This document shows positions 25,714-33,926 of a DNA stretch of 64,000 nucleotides, piece by piece (position 1 is the first letter of the stretch; each line of letters opens with the position of its first letter). Source of the DNA: Thermococcus radiotolerans (GTDB lineage Archaea > Methanobacteriota_B > Thermococci > Thermococcales > Thermococcaceae); assembly GCF_002214565.1 (NCBI RefSeq), contig NZ_CP015106.1, positions 310,001 through 374,000 of the forward strand. Reading direction: 5' to 3'. A model generated the notes under the pieces. The model was not told the DNA's origin. It did not search any database and was given only the letters and a program-made list of their open reading frames with translations. The position numbers were made by a program, and so were the translations under genes.

Positions 25714-26526
25714 TCACTTGGGCATCTCCCTGACGTGAACATCGAGCTGCGGGAACGGTATCTCTATGCCCTCCTTTGTGTAGAGCTCGTAGATGCCCTT
25801 CGTCAGGTCCCCCTTGACTGCCCAGTAGTCCTCGGTCTTGGTCCAAGCGCGAAGTTGTAGGTTGATGGAGGAATCCGCGAGTGCCGTTATAGCAACGGCC
25901 GGCTCTGGGTCGCTCAAAACCTTTGGATGGCTCTGGATCAGATCCATGGCAAGCTTTATGGCCCTGTCGAGGTCCGTGCCGTAGGCGACGCCTATGTCAA
26001 CATTAACCCTTCTCGTTGGCATGCGGGTGTAGTTCACGATTATGCTTCCCCACACGAGCTTGTTGGGTATCGTGATTACCTTGTTGTCGGGGGTTTTGAG
26101 CTCGGTGCTCATAAGTCCGATGCCGCTGACGCTTCCTGTCTGACCCGAGACCTCAACGACCTCCCCTAGGTCTATGGGCCTAAGGGCGGTGATCCAGACG
26201 CCCGCGGCGAGGTTGGTGAGCGTATCCTGCAGACCAAAGCCCAAGATCAAGCCTATGACGGCCGATAGGCCGAGGATGAGCGGGGACACGGAGATACCGA
26301 CTGCCCCCAACGCCACTATTATGATGACGACGTAGAGCAGTACCGCCAGAAACCTCCCCAGGAACTCAACGACCAGAGGGGGGAGCTTCGTCTTCCTCAT
26401 ACTCTTCTTGAAGAGCGCGACCAGAATCTTTGCCACAATGTAGCCCACTATCAGGATTATCAGTGCCGATACTAGCTGGAACGGCGTAGCCCCTATGTAG
26501 GGCAGGGGCTCATCGAAGGCTACCAT
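25714..26526 (-). CDS. MscS-type mechanosensitive channel
   Basis: This is a 270-residue small-conductance mechanosensitive channel relieving osmotic downshock. Three membrane segments are followed by the pore-lining helix and beta domain (GLQDTLTNLAAGVWI, DLGEVVEVSGQTGSV, IPNKLVWGSIIVNYTR), the hallmark MscS core. A C-terminal alpha/beta vestibule ends in LDVHVREMPK. ATG 26526 has GAGGTGATAGT upstream. It is a single-gene unit. Confidence 0.93.
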   Translation of the reverse strand: MVAFDEPLPYIGATPFQLVSALIILIVGYIVAKILVALFKKSMRKTKLPPLVVEFLGRFLAVLLYVVIIIVALGAVGISVSPLILGLSAVIGLILGFGLQDTLTNLAAGVWITALRPIDLGEVVEVSGQTGSVSGIGLMSTELKTPDNKVITIPNKLVWGSIIVNYTRMPTRRVNVDIGVAYGTDLDRAIKLAMDLIQSHPKVLSDPEPAVAITALADSSINLQLRAWTKTEDYWAVKGDLTKGIYELYTKEGIEIPFPQLDVHVREMPK

Positions 26527-26583
26527 ACTATCACCTCGAATGGTTTTAGAAGAATTGGTTAAGAAGGTAAAAAAGTTTTCCCT

Positions 26584-27801
26584 TCATCGACCGAGAATCG
26601 AAGTTATTTCGTCCCAGAGCCTTTCGGCGAGTTCTCTTTTACTCATCCTCGGAATCTTTCGTACCGACTTCTCCGTCACTAGCAGAACCTCGTTCTCCTC
26701 ACTACCGAAGGCCTTTAGCGTGTTTGCCACGACGAGATCGCTCCCTGCCCTTTTGATCTGCTTTCTCGCCGCTTCGATGAGCTCCTCCTCGCTGAGGCCG
26801 GTTTCGGCTTTGAAACCGACGAGGAAGGTATCGGGCTGAAGTTCCTTAACCCTGTCTATTATCTTCGGCGTTGGCTCAAGCTCAAGCGTTAAGGCCTTTC
26901 CGCTCTTTATCTTTACGCTGGCCTTCTCCTTAACGCGGAAGTCGCTCACCGCGGCGGCGAGGATGACAATGTCATATTTCTTGGCCTTTAACTCGTTCTC
27001 TATCGCCCGGAGCATTTCTTCAACGGTTTCGACCTCAACCTGGTTCTCTACGAAGCTGGGAACGCTCCCCCTCGTCCTGATGAGCGTGACCTCCGCTCCC
27101 CTGAATTCCGCCTCCTCCGCTATGGCGATCCCCATCCTGCCGCTGCTCGCGTTGGTTATGTACCTTATCGGGTCGATGTACTCCCTCGTGGCACCGGCCG
27201 TTACGAGAACGCGCTTTCCTTCGAGGGTCTTTGGATGGAGCTTTTTAATGACGCGGTAGACTATCTCGTCTATCGAGGCGACCTTCGCCTTGCCCTCCTC
27301 GAATCTTGGGCCTATGAACTCGACGCCGAGCCTCTTGAGTTTCTCGATGTTCTCGACGACTATCGGATGCTCGTACATGGTGGAGTGCATCGCAGGGGCA
27401 ATCATTATCGGTGTGTGGGCGAAGGCCGTCGTCACAACGGTTGTAACGGGTGTGTCGTCTATACCGCAGGCGATTTTCCCTATCGTGTTTGCAGTTGCCG
27501 GGCAGACGAGGATCAGGTCGGCCTTGTTCTCGTGCTCTCCAGCTAACTCGACGTGCTCTATGAAGCCGGTGATTTCCGTCACGACCGGATTTCCGGTGGC
27601 GAACTCCATCGCGTAGGGATGGATGATCTTTTGAGCATTCTCGCTCATGACGGCGTGGACTTCCGCGCCGTGTCGAATAAGCTCCCTGGCAAGTTTTACA
27701 CACTCAACCGCCGCTATGCTGCCGGGGATTGCAAGAACGATTTTCTTCCCTAGAAGCTTCCGGCTCTTGGTGGCGTGAATAAGCTTAACGTGGTGAAGCA
27801 T
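26584..27801 (-). CDS. coaBC: CoaBC bifunctional phosphopantothenoylcysteine synthetase/decarboxylase
   Basis: This is a 405-residue bifunctional coenzyme A enzyme. Residues 1-180 are the FMN-dependent decarboxylase (GKKIVLAIPGSIAAVECVKLA, PAMHSTMYEHP). Residues 180-405 are the phosphopantothenate-cysteine ligase (VLVTAGATREYIDPIRYITN, LVGFKAETG). It couples cysteine to phosphopantothenate and decarboxylates the product. ATG 27801 is preceded by GGAGGTGTCATC. In archaea the upstream phosphopantothenate is made by the PoK/PPS route, whose genes are not here. Confidence 0.95.
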   Translation of the reverse strand: MLHHVKLIHATKSRKLLGKKIVLAIPGSIAAVECVKLARELIRHGAEVHAVMSENAQKIIHPYAMEFATGNPVVTEITGFIEHVELAGEHENKADLILVCPATANTIGKIACGIDDTPVTTVVTTAFAHTPIMIAPAMHSTMYEHPIVVENIEKLKRLGVEFIGPRFEEGKAKVASIDEIVYRVIKKLHPKTLEGKRVLVTAGATREYIDPIRYITNASSGRMGIAIAEEAEFRGAEVTLIRTRGSVPSFVENQVEVETVEEMLRAIENELKAKKYDIVILAAAVSDFRVKEKASVKIKSGKALTLELEPTPKIIDRVKELQPDTFLVGFKAETGLSEEELIEAARKQIKRAGSDLVVANTLKAFGSEENEVLLVTEKSVRKIPRMSKRELAERLWDEITSILGR

Positions 27802-27855
27802 GATGACACCTCCAGAAGGGGTTGCACTAACTCATATATAATACTTAGGAGGGAC

Positions 27856-28612
<757 letters not shown>

Positions 28613-28757
28613 CTTCCCACCCCTGGATTCGCGGCCTTCTGCCTTCTCCCAGCATGCATCCCGAGATCCCTACTTAAGATTTTGGGAGGCTTCTCATCGG
28701 AGGATTCCCCTGGATGGTGACAATACCCTTAAATAATTCCCCGCCGCCCTATGTGAT

Positions 28758-30047
28758 GTGGCTACTATGCCTGGCATCCCGAGCTTTGAGTTTGGAATAG
28801 AGACAATCGCCCTCGCCTCGCTGATGGTTCTCCTCTCGGGCATACTGGCGATGCTCATCAGCCGGAAGACGAAGTTTCCATACACACCTCTCCTCGTTCT
28901 CCTCGGTGTTCTCGTGGGCCCTGTTCTGACCCTGATACTTCCCCAGACCGCCAGGATGCTCTTCTACTACGTCCGCGCCTTTGGACTCTTCTTGGTTCTC
29001 TTCGCGGCGGGGTTCAGCCTCAGACTCGCTGTTCTCAAGGAGCACAAGCTCGTCATAACTCTGCTCGACACGATTGGCCTTCTGGGAACTGCCATCTTAG
29101 CCGGCTGGTTCTTCTCGTGGGCCTTCGGCGTTCCCTTCCCTGTTGGCTTCCTCTTCGGGGCGGTGGTTTCTGGCACCGACCCCGCGACGCTGATACCGCT
29201 CTTTCAGGAGCACAAGGTCCCGGAGGACGTCGAGACGGTAATCATCACCGAAGCCATATTCAACGGTCCCCTCGCGATAATTCTCACGATGGTGGCCCTG
29301 TTCCTCATAATCCCGGAGATTCCCGGCTACGCCCCGGTCGAACCGGTCTTGGAGGGTGCCGGCCTCTACGTTGCAGCTATCGTCTACTTCCTCTACCAGA
29401 TATTCGTCTCTGCCATCATTGGGGCAGTTATAGCCTACATAGCATACCAGGCCATAGTGCGGCTCGGCCTCTACAGAAGCCCTTACACACAGATACTCGG
29501 CCTGGCGATGGCCTTCGGGGGCTACGTTGTTGGAGAGTTCGTCGGTGCCTCGGGATTCCTCGTCGTTACAATAATCGGCCTCATCCTCGGAAACCACCGC
29601 GATTTCTTCAAGAGGAAAAGCAGTAAGGTGGACGATGCCGTGGAGAGAAACATGGAGTTCAACGACGTCCTCTCGACCTTCTCGGTTATATTCATCTTCG
29701 TGCTCCTCGGCGCGAGCCTTGATCTCACGGACCTGCAGTGGGGGACGATAGCCACATCGCTCATGGTGGCGCTGTTCGTGATATTCGTCGCCAGACCGCT
29801 GGCCTCCCTCGTTGTCCTGCCCTTCACTGGCTTCAAGCGGTTCCTCTTCATCTCCCTTGAGGGGCCGAAGGGTGCCGTTGCCGCGAGCATGGCGATACTG
29901 CCTGTCGTCCTTGGCAGGGCCTACAACAGTCCCGAGATGATCGCGTGGGGAGAGCTGATACTGAGCGCCGGGCTTATGACGGTTCTGCTCTCGATGCTGC
30001 TGGAGTCGGCGTGGGTTTCGCTTCTCAGGGAGAGGCTCCTGGATTAG
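28758..30047 (+). CDS. CPA-type cation/proton antiporter, transport-site Asp replaced
   Basis: This is a protein of about 429 residues with 12-13 membrane segments of the monovalent cation:proton antiporter family. GAVVSGTDPATLIPLF (the unwound TM4 motif) is typical of NhaP-like CPA1 proteins. The next motif reads TEAIFNGPLAI instead of the usual ESxxND, so the essential Asp is Gly. A TATA-like element (CCTTAAATAAT, about 28728-28738) puts transcription start at about the GTG 28758 or ATG 28767, so it is probably leaderless and the first codon is uncertain. The 3' end overlaps the convergent gene by 4 bases. Its ion is uncertain. Confidence 0.86.
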   Translation: MATMPGIPSFEFGIETIALASLMVLLSGILAMLISRKTKFPYTPLLVLLGVLVGPVLTLILPQTARMLFYYVRAFGLFLVLFAAGFSLRLAVLKEHKLVITLLDTIGLLGTAILAGWFFSWAFGVPFPVGFLFGAVVSGTDPATLIPLFQEHKVPEDVETVIITEAIFNGPLAIILTMVALFLIIPEIPGYAPVEPVLEGAGLYVAAIVYFLYQIFVSAIIGAVIAYIAYQAIVRLGLYRSPYTQILGLAMAFGGYVVGEFVGASGFLVVTIIGLILGNHRDFFKRKSSKVDDAVERNMEFNDVLSTFSVIFIFVLLGASLDLTDLQWGTIATSLMVALFVIFVARPLASLVVLPFTGFKRFLFISLEGPKGAVAASMAILPVVLGRAYNSPEMIAWGELILSAGLMTVLLSMLLESAWVSLLRERLLD

Positions 30048-30466
30048 TCTGTCCCGAAGTTCAGGTAGTAGTGTATCTTCTCCTCAACTTCACCGTAGTC
30101 CCTCTTCGGAAGTCCCAGCCGCTCTCGGAGCCTCTTGTTCTCGGCTATCATTGCCGAAAGCTGTATGGCGAGGTTCTGGTTGTCCATGGCGATGTAGTAG
30201 GAGCGGAACTTCAGGGGAGACCACTTGCCCTCCAGCTCGTAGAGTTCCTTTTCAAGCCGGGATATCTCTTCCTTGAGTCTTTCGAACGTTTCCTCGTTGG
30301 CTTCTGGGTCGTCGTCGAGGTAGCCGTGAAGAAAGATTATCCTGATTGCCTCCTCCACCCGGAAGTCGTAGCGTTCGCAGAGCTCCCTAATTCTCTCCAT
30401 AGTTTCGTCCGGAATCTTGAATGTTACCCTCCGCCAGCCCCTCTTTGGTCTCACGGTAAGCTTCAT
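30044..30466 (-). CDS. Ribbon-helix-helix-like protein with coiled coil, third gene of riboswitch operon
   Basis: This is a 140-residue protein. Residues 1-50 look like a ribbon-helix-helix DNA-binding unit: a basic N-terminus, a strand RRVTFKIPDE, then two helices (TMERIRELCERYDF, VEEAIRIIFLHGYL). Residues 60-125 are strongly heptad-like coiled coil. ATG 30466 overlaps the previous stop (ATGA). It ends the operon that begins with the fluoride riboswitch and could be an autoregulator or DNA-bound scaffold; no family is recognised. Confidence 0.72.
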   Translation of the reverse strand: MKLTVRPKRGWRRVTFKIPDETMERIRELCERYDFRVEEAIRIIFLHGYLDDDPEANEETFERLKEEISRLEKELYELEGKWSPLKFRSYYIAMDNQNLAIQLSAMIAENKRLRERLGLPKRDYGEVEEKIHYYLNFGTD

Positions 30467-30765
30467 CTCCTCCTGGCCTCCAGCTCCGCCCTAAGCTTCT
30501 TGTTTTCCTCGCTGAGCTCTTTTCGAAACGCCATCAGGAACTCCTTGTCGCGCTTTGCAGTCTCCTCGAATTCGGTTAGTTCTATATAACTCGCCTTCAT
30601 CTCGATGAACCTCTTCTCGACCCTCTCCCTCTGCTCGATGAGGAAACGCAGCTTTAGAACCCTCAAAGTCCTCTCAAGCCCCTCCAAATCCCGAAATCTC
30701 TCCGTTATCTCGCGTTTGTTCTTCCTTATCCTGGCCAGTTCGTCGTTCGTGACCTCTATCTCCAC
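30463..30765 (-). CDS. Coiled-coil protein, second gene of riboswitch operon
   Basis: This is a 100-residue, almost wholly helical, highly charged protein (RIRKNKREITERF ... EELSEENKKLRAELEARR-like heptads) with no membrane segment or catalytic motif. The start is GTG 30765 with GGAGGGG upstream, 18 bases after the toroid gene's stop; it overlaps the following gene by 4 bases. It likely heterodimerises with the third gene product, whose coiled coil is similar in length. No family is recognised. Confidence 0.7.
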   Translation of the reverse strand: MEIEVTNDELARIRKNKREITERFRDLEGLERTLRVLKLRFLIEQRERVEKRFIEMKASYIELTEFEETAKRDKEFLMAFRKELSEENKKLRAELEARRR

Positions 30766-30783
30766 GGGAAGCCCCTCCGAACT

Positions 30784-31650
30784 TCAGAGGAACCGCTCCA
30801 TGAAATCCAGCACTGCCAGGGCCCTGTACGTGTTCTGGAAGTTCGAGATGCCCAGCTCCAGAGAGCGTCTGAAGCCGCCGTTGGGATTCTGTAGCTGGCG
30901 TATGAACCAGACGTGCCGCCTTGGGCAGCTTGGGGCCTCGCCCTGAAGTTCCAGCCCCCTGGCCGCGTAGAAGGTCGGCTCAAGGTACGGGGGTAGGCTG
31001 TAGGGAACCTCGGTGAAGCCGCCCCAGTCGCCGCAGAGCTCGCAGTTCTCGAAGTGCGGACTCCTTGGTGGCCTGTAGCCCAGGGTGCGGAGCGTGTAGA
31101 GTGCTTGGTAGGTCATCGTCGTCGTGGGGCTCTTGACGCCGTAACCGTTGCCGTTTCTGAACTTCATAACGAAGGCCCTTATAGATTCCTTTTCGTCGGT
31201 GCTGAACTCATAGCCTATGGCTTTGAACGCCTTGACCACCCAGTAGGTTGCCTCCAGTGGCGTCGCCGTTCCAAACTCCTCGCTCCCACCTAGGCCGACG
31301 GCGAATTTGTCCTCCAGCGGATTGTACTTGGTGAAAACGATGTCGCTTTTCTCCCTCGCAAGGTCCCTGGCCTCAAGCAGGGCAAGGCCCTCGAGGACCA
31401 TCGCTATCGCCACCACCGCCGTCTGGGGCTGTACTGCCTTCTCCAGGAATTCGATGGTCTTTTCCCTCTCCGGAATCTCGAGCCCGAGGAGGTCGTGAAT
31501 CTTGACCGCGTAGTAAGTATCGTTGACGTTGGTATCGTTGAGGACGCTGACGAAGCAGTAGCCACCGTCCTCGTGGCGTCTCTCCTCGATGTACCTGATG
31601 AGCGAATCAGCGTTAATGAATCGTCCAATTTCATAAAGCTTCGAGCCCAT
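30784..31650 (-). CDS. Prenyltransferase/squalene-cyclase repeat (alpha/alpha-toroid) protein
   Basis: This is a 288-residue protein built of repeated alpha-hairpins of the protein-prenyltransferase beta / squalene oxidase type. Examples are HEDGGYCFVSVLNDTNVNDTYYAV, TTTMTYQALYTLRTLGY, and LQNPNGGFRRSLELG followed by NTYRALAVLDF. An ENCELCGDWGGF segment has two Cys, but the canonical zinc ligands of prenyltransferases are not obvious, so catalysis is doubtful. ATG 31650 has GGAGG at 31662-31658. It is the first gene downstream of the fluoride riboswitch and leads a three-gene operon of unknown function. Confidence 0.82.
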   Translation of the reverse strand: MGSKLYEIGRFINADSLIRYIEERRHEDGGYCFVSVLNDTNVNDTYYAVKIHDLLGLEIPEREKTIEFLEKAVQPQTAVVAIAMVLEGLALLEARDLAREKSDIVFTKYNPLEDKFAVGLGGSEEFGTATPLEATYWVVKAFKAIGYEFSTDEKESIRAFVMKFRNGNGYGVKSPTTTMTYQALYTLRTLGYRPPRSPHFENCELCGDWGGFTEVPYSLPPYLEPTFYAARGLELQGEAPSCPRRHVWFIRQLQNPNGGFRRSLELGISNFQNTYRALAVLDFMERFL

Positions 31651-31655
31651 TCTAC

Positions 31656-31741
31656 CGCCTCCTTAAGGTTTTGACGGAGAACAGGCGTCATCAGCCCTCG
31701 ACGGGCGGTTCGGCTCGAAGCCCGGGCGGACGCCATCGCCC
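31656..31741 (-). promoter_or_regulatory. Fluoride riboswitch (crcB motif) with translational expression platform
   Basis: Aptamer 31741-31684 reads GGGCGATG-GCGTC-CGCCC, an inserted hairpin (GGCTTCGAGCC), GAACC, GCCC-GTCGA-GGGC, then TGAT-GACGC. P1 is GGGCG/CGCCC, P2 is GCCC/GGGC and the pseudoknot helix is GCGTC/GACGC. The order and conserved GATG, AAC and TGAT elements match known fluoride aptamers closely. Downstream, CGCCT (31687-31683) can instead pair with AGGCG (31660-31656) overlapping the Shine-Dalgarno, giving an off state without fluoride. The aptamer fold is directly visible; ligand and switching are inferred from the class. Confidence 0.92.
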
Positions 31742-31760
31742 GAAAGACCATCTGAACGGC

Positions 31761-31770
31761 GTTTAAAAAC
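31761..31770 (-). promoter_or_regulatory. TATA box of the fluoride-riboswitch operon
   Basis: GTTTTTAAAC on the minus strand is preceded by an A-rich BRE-like stretch. Its centre is about 25 bases upstream of 31741, so transcription should begin within a few bases of the first G of the aptamer. The site is near-palindromic, so weak plus-strand activity cannot be excluded. Confidence 0.7.
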
Positions 31771-31842
31771 GTTTGTGGTGCAATTACCTAATAACCTAAA
31801 AATTTAATAAGCATAAAACGGCCTTTCATTTGTGATGAAATC

Positions 31843-32532
31843 ATGGAATTCATAGCCTTCACATACGTCGGGAACTTCGTGAAGGAGGAGGTCATAAGGG
31901 AGGTCGTGTTCAACGTATTTGACGAGGCCAATCATTTCTTCGAGGAGAGCGATATCCCCCTGCGGTTTCTGTACATCGGGAAGCTTAAGCTTGAGCCCGG
32001 GTACCTGATAAGCCTGAACACCCCCGAAGGCAAGGTCAGGGTTTATCCCCTCGAGGCTCTGGTCGACGTCCTCCACGCCAAGCTTCTCAACGAGATAGAG
32101 GAGCGGCCAGACATCAAGATGAACAAGATATTCGCCCTGACGACCTTCCCGCTAGTCTCTCGCAATCCCTACTTCGATTTCTTCGAAAAGTTTCTTGGGA
32201 TACACGAAACGCGGATCGGCCTCAGGATTATGGTGCTCTCGATGAGGCCATTTGAACCCCCTGAGCTCTCAGAACTCCTGAAGAAGCCCGGAGAGAATGG
32301 AGATAGAGAGCTTCTGAGGTCCAAGCTTGAGCTCTTCAAGAACCGCCTCCTCAAGGGGGTTCTCCACGAGGTCGGCCACAGCTTTGGCCTCGACCACTGC
32401 ACCAACAACTGCGTCATGAACTCGCCATCGAGCATGGAGGAATGGGACTCCAGGATGCTCGGCTACTGCGATTCCTGCTTCATCAGCCTCAAGAGGGCCG
32501 TTGAATGGTCCGACCTCAACCTCAGGGATTGA
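31843..32532 (+). CDS. amzA: Archaemetzincin-family zinc metalloprotease (M54)
   Basis: This is a 229-residue metzincin peptidase. The catalytic site HEVGHSFGLDHC gives the three zinc His and general-base Glu. It is followed by a Cys and Met turn (NNCVMNSP) and CDSC, the four-Cys second zinc site diagnostic of archaemetzincins. It is somewhat longer than typical archaeal members, with an extra charged stretch around residues 145-165. A TATA box (AATTTAATAA, 31801-31810) and GTGATGAAATC lie upstream of ATG 31843. Substrates are unknown for the family. Confidence 0.92.
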   Translation: MEFIAFTYVGNFVKEEVIREVVFNVFDEANHFFEESDIPLRFLYIGKLKLEPGYLISLNTPEGKVRVYPLEALVDVLHAKLLNEIEERPDIKMNKIFALTTFPLVSRNPYFDFFEKFLGIHETRIGLRIMVLSMRPFEPPELSELLKKPGENGDRELLRSKLELFKNRLLKGVLHEVGHSFGLDHCTNNCVMNSPSSMEEWDSRMLGYCDSCFISLKRAVEWSDLNLRD

Positions 32533-32576
32533 GCGATGAGGCAAACGTTTTAGGGGTTTGAACGTACAGCATCGTG

Positions 32577-33623
32577 ATGTGGCGCAGGAGATTTTACAGG
32601 TACGGACCCGAGGGCGCGAGGAGGGCCCTACCCCGCTACTTCTCGATCCTCGATGGGGAGGCCGAGCCGGTATTTTTCAATGCAAGAAAGGTTGCGGTGA
32701 GCTTTAGCGAGGATGTCCCTCTCGACGAGCTCTGGAACGAGCACGCCGATGGTATGGACAGACTGAGGGACAACGACCTCACCGAGGCCCCGGGGAAGAG
32801 CCTTCTCGACCTCAAGGCGCTCATCGCCAACAGGATTCTGGAATCGTGCACCCTCTGCGAGATAAAGTGTCGCGTTGACAGGAGGAAGAGCATCGGATAC
32901 TGCCGCGTTCGAGAGAGTCTCGTTGCGAGCGACTTCCTCCACTATGGGGAGGAACCCGAGCTGGTGCCGTCTTACACCGTCTTCTTCTCCGGCTGCAACT
33001 TCCGGTGCGTTTTCTGCCAGAACTGGGACATCAGCCAGTATCGCGTTGGGGTGGAACACGTTCCCGAGTTCATGGCACTGAAAATTGGGGAGGCGTTCAA
33101 ACGGGGCGCCAGGAACGTTAACTTCGTCGGCGGCGAGCCGACGCCCAACCTGCCATTCATTCTGGAAACCCTGAGGCACGTGACCGTTCCGATTCCCATC
33201 GTCTGGAACTCCAACATGTACATGAGCGAGGAGGCCATGAGACTCCTCGATGGCGTGGTTGACGTTTATCTCGCAGATTTTAAGTGGGGAAACAACGTCT
33301 GCGCCAGGAAGTACTCGAGGGTTCCGAGGTACTGGGAGATCGTGACGAGGAATTTCCTCCTCGCTAGGAAGCACCTTGGGGCGGAGTTCCTCATACGGCA
33401 TCTGGTCGTTCCGGGACACCTCGAATGCTGCACGAGACCTGTGCTCGAGTGGATATCCAAGAACCTCGGGCGTGACGTGCGCCTCAATGTGATGTTTCAG
33501 TACCGGCCGGAATACAGGGCGGATGAGCATCCTGAGATCAACAGGGGGCTTAACGCGGATGAAATGCAGAAAGCCGCCGAGATGGTTGAGAAGTTCGGCT
33601 TCAGAAACGCCCTAGTGGGCTAA
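32577..33623 (+). CDS. Radical SAM protein, PflA-like (COG1313)
   Basis: This is a 348-residue radical SAM enzyme. The [4Fe-4S] cluster motif CNFRCVFC (CxxxCxxC) lies at about residues 141-148, followed by NFVGGEPTPN and ADFKWGN, as in glycyl-radical activase-like proteins of the COG1313 group. An N-terminal Cys cluster (CTLCEIKC ... YC, about 95-115) probably binds zinc or another cluster. A TATA-like ACGTTTTAGG about 30 bases upstream suggests a leaderless ATG at 32577 (or GTG 32574). The target protein is unknown; no glycyl-radical enzyme lies nearby. Confidence 0.88.
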   Translation: MWRRRFYRYGPEGARRALPRYFSILDGEAEPVFFNARKVAVSFSEDVPLDELWNEHADGMDRLRDNDLTEAPGKSLLDLKALIANRILESCTLCEIKCRVDRRKSIGYCRVRESLVASDFLHYGEEPELVPSYTVFFSGCNFRCVFCQNWDISQYRVGVEHVPEFMALKIGEAFKRGARNVNFVGGEPTPNLPFILETLRHVTVPIPIVWNSNMYMSEEAMRLLDGVVDVYLADFKWGNNVCARKYSRVPRYWEIVTRNFLLARKHLGAEFLIRHLVVPGHLECCTRPVLEWISKNLGRDVRLNVMFQYRPEYRADEHPEINRGLNADEMQKAAEMVEKFGFRNALVG

Positions 33624-33829
33624 CCCCCTGCCCTAGCGAGTCTGAGAGTCTCCATGAAGCGCTCCACTTCGTCCTCGGTTCCCTCAACGGTCACGTTCCA
33701 TCGGGGCATACCGTGGAATGGCTCTGCGTCTTTTACCGTGATGGAAACCCCCGCCCCGGATTTTTTGAGTATCTCCTCCAGCTCGTGAGGTGGTATCGCG
33801 GTCGTTATCTGCAGTCTCATGGTGGTCAT
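33620..33829 (-). CDS. Small conserved-looking alpha/beta protein
   Basis: This is a 69-residue protein (MTTMRLQITTAIPPHELEEI...) with a strand-helix-strand-strand-helix pattern. PHELEEILKKSGAGVSITV and PRWNVTVEGTEDEVERFMETL resemble a small ferredoxin-like fold. The start is uncertain between ATG 33829 and 33820. A minus-strand TATA-like CGATAAAAC about 25 bases upstream suggests a leaderless message. It overlaps the radical SAM stop by 4 bases on the opposite strand. The family is not recognised. Confidence 0.68.
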   Translation of the reverse strand: MTTMRLQITTAIPPHELEEILKKSGAGVSITVKDAEPFHGMPRWNVTVEGTEDEVERFMETLRLARAGG

Positions 33830-33868
33830 GCTCGACGCGGAGGGTTTTATCGTTTCCGGAACCGTAAA

Positions 33869-33878
33869 GTTTATAAAG
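33869..33878 (+). promoter_or_regulatory. TATA box for the secreted Met/His/Gly-rich protein gene
   Basis: GTTTATAAAG preceded by CCGTAAA forms a strong BRE/TATA. Transcription would start near 33900, giving a leader of about 27 bases with GGAGAGGTGAAG before ATG 33927. Confidence 0.6.
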
Positions 33879-33926
33879 AATCTCACATATGCAATATTAC
33901 AATTACACATGGAGAGGTGAAGTGAC

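Noticed and set aside
28613-28700. Possible fluoride aptamer in the crcB leader (CCGATGAGAAG)
   Set aside because: No P1 pairing, no P2 GCCC/GGGC and no TGAT partner strand are present; the likely start leaves too short a leader.
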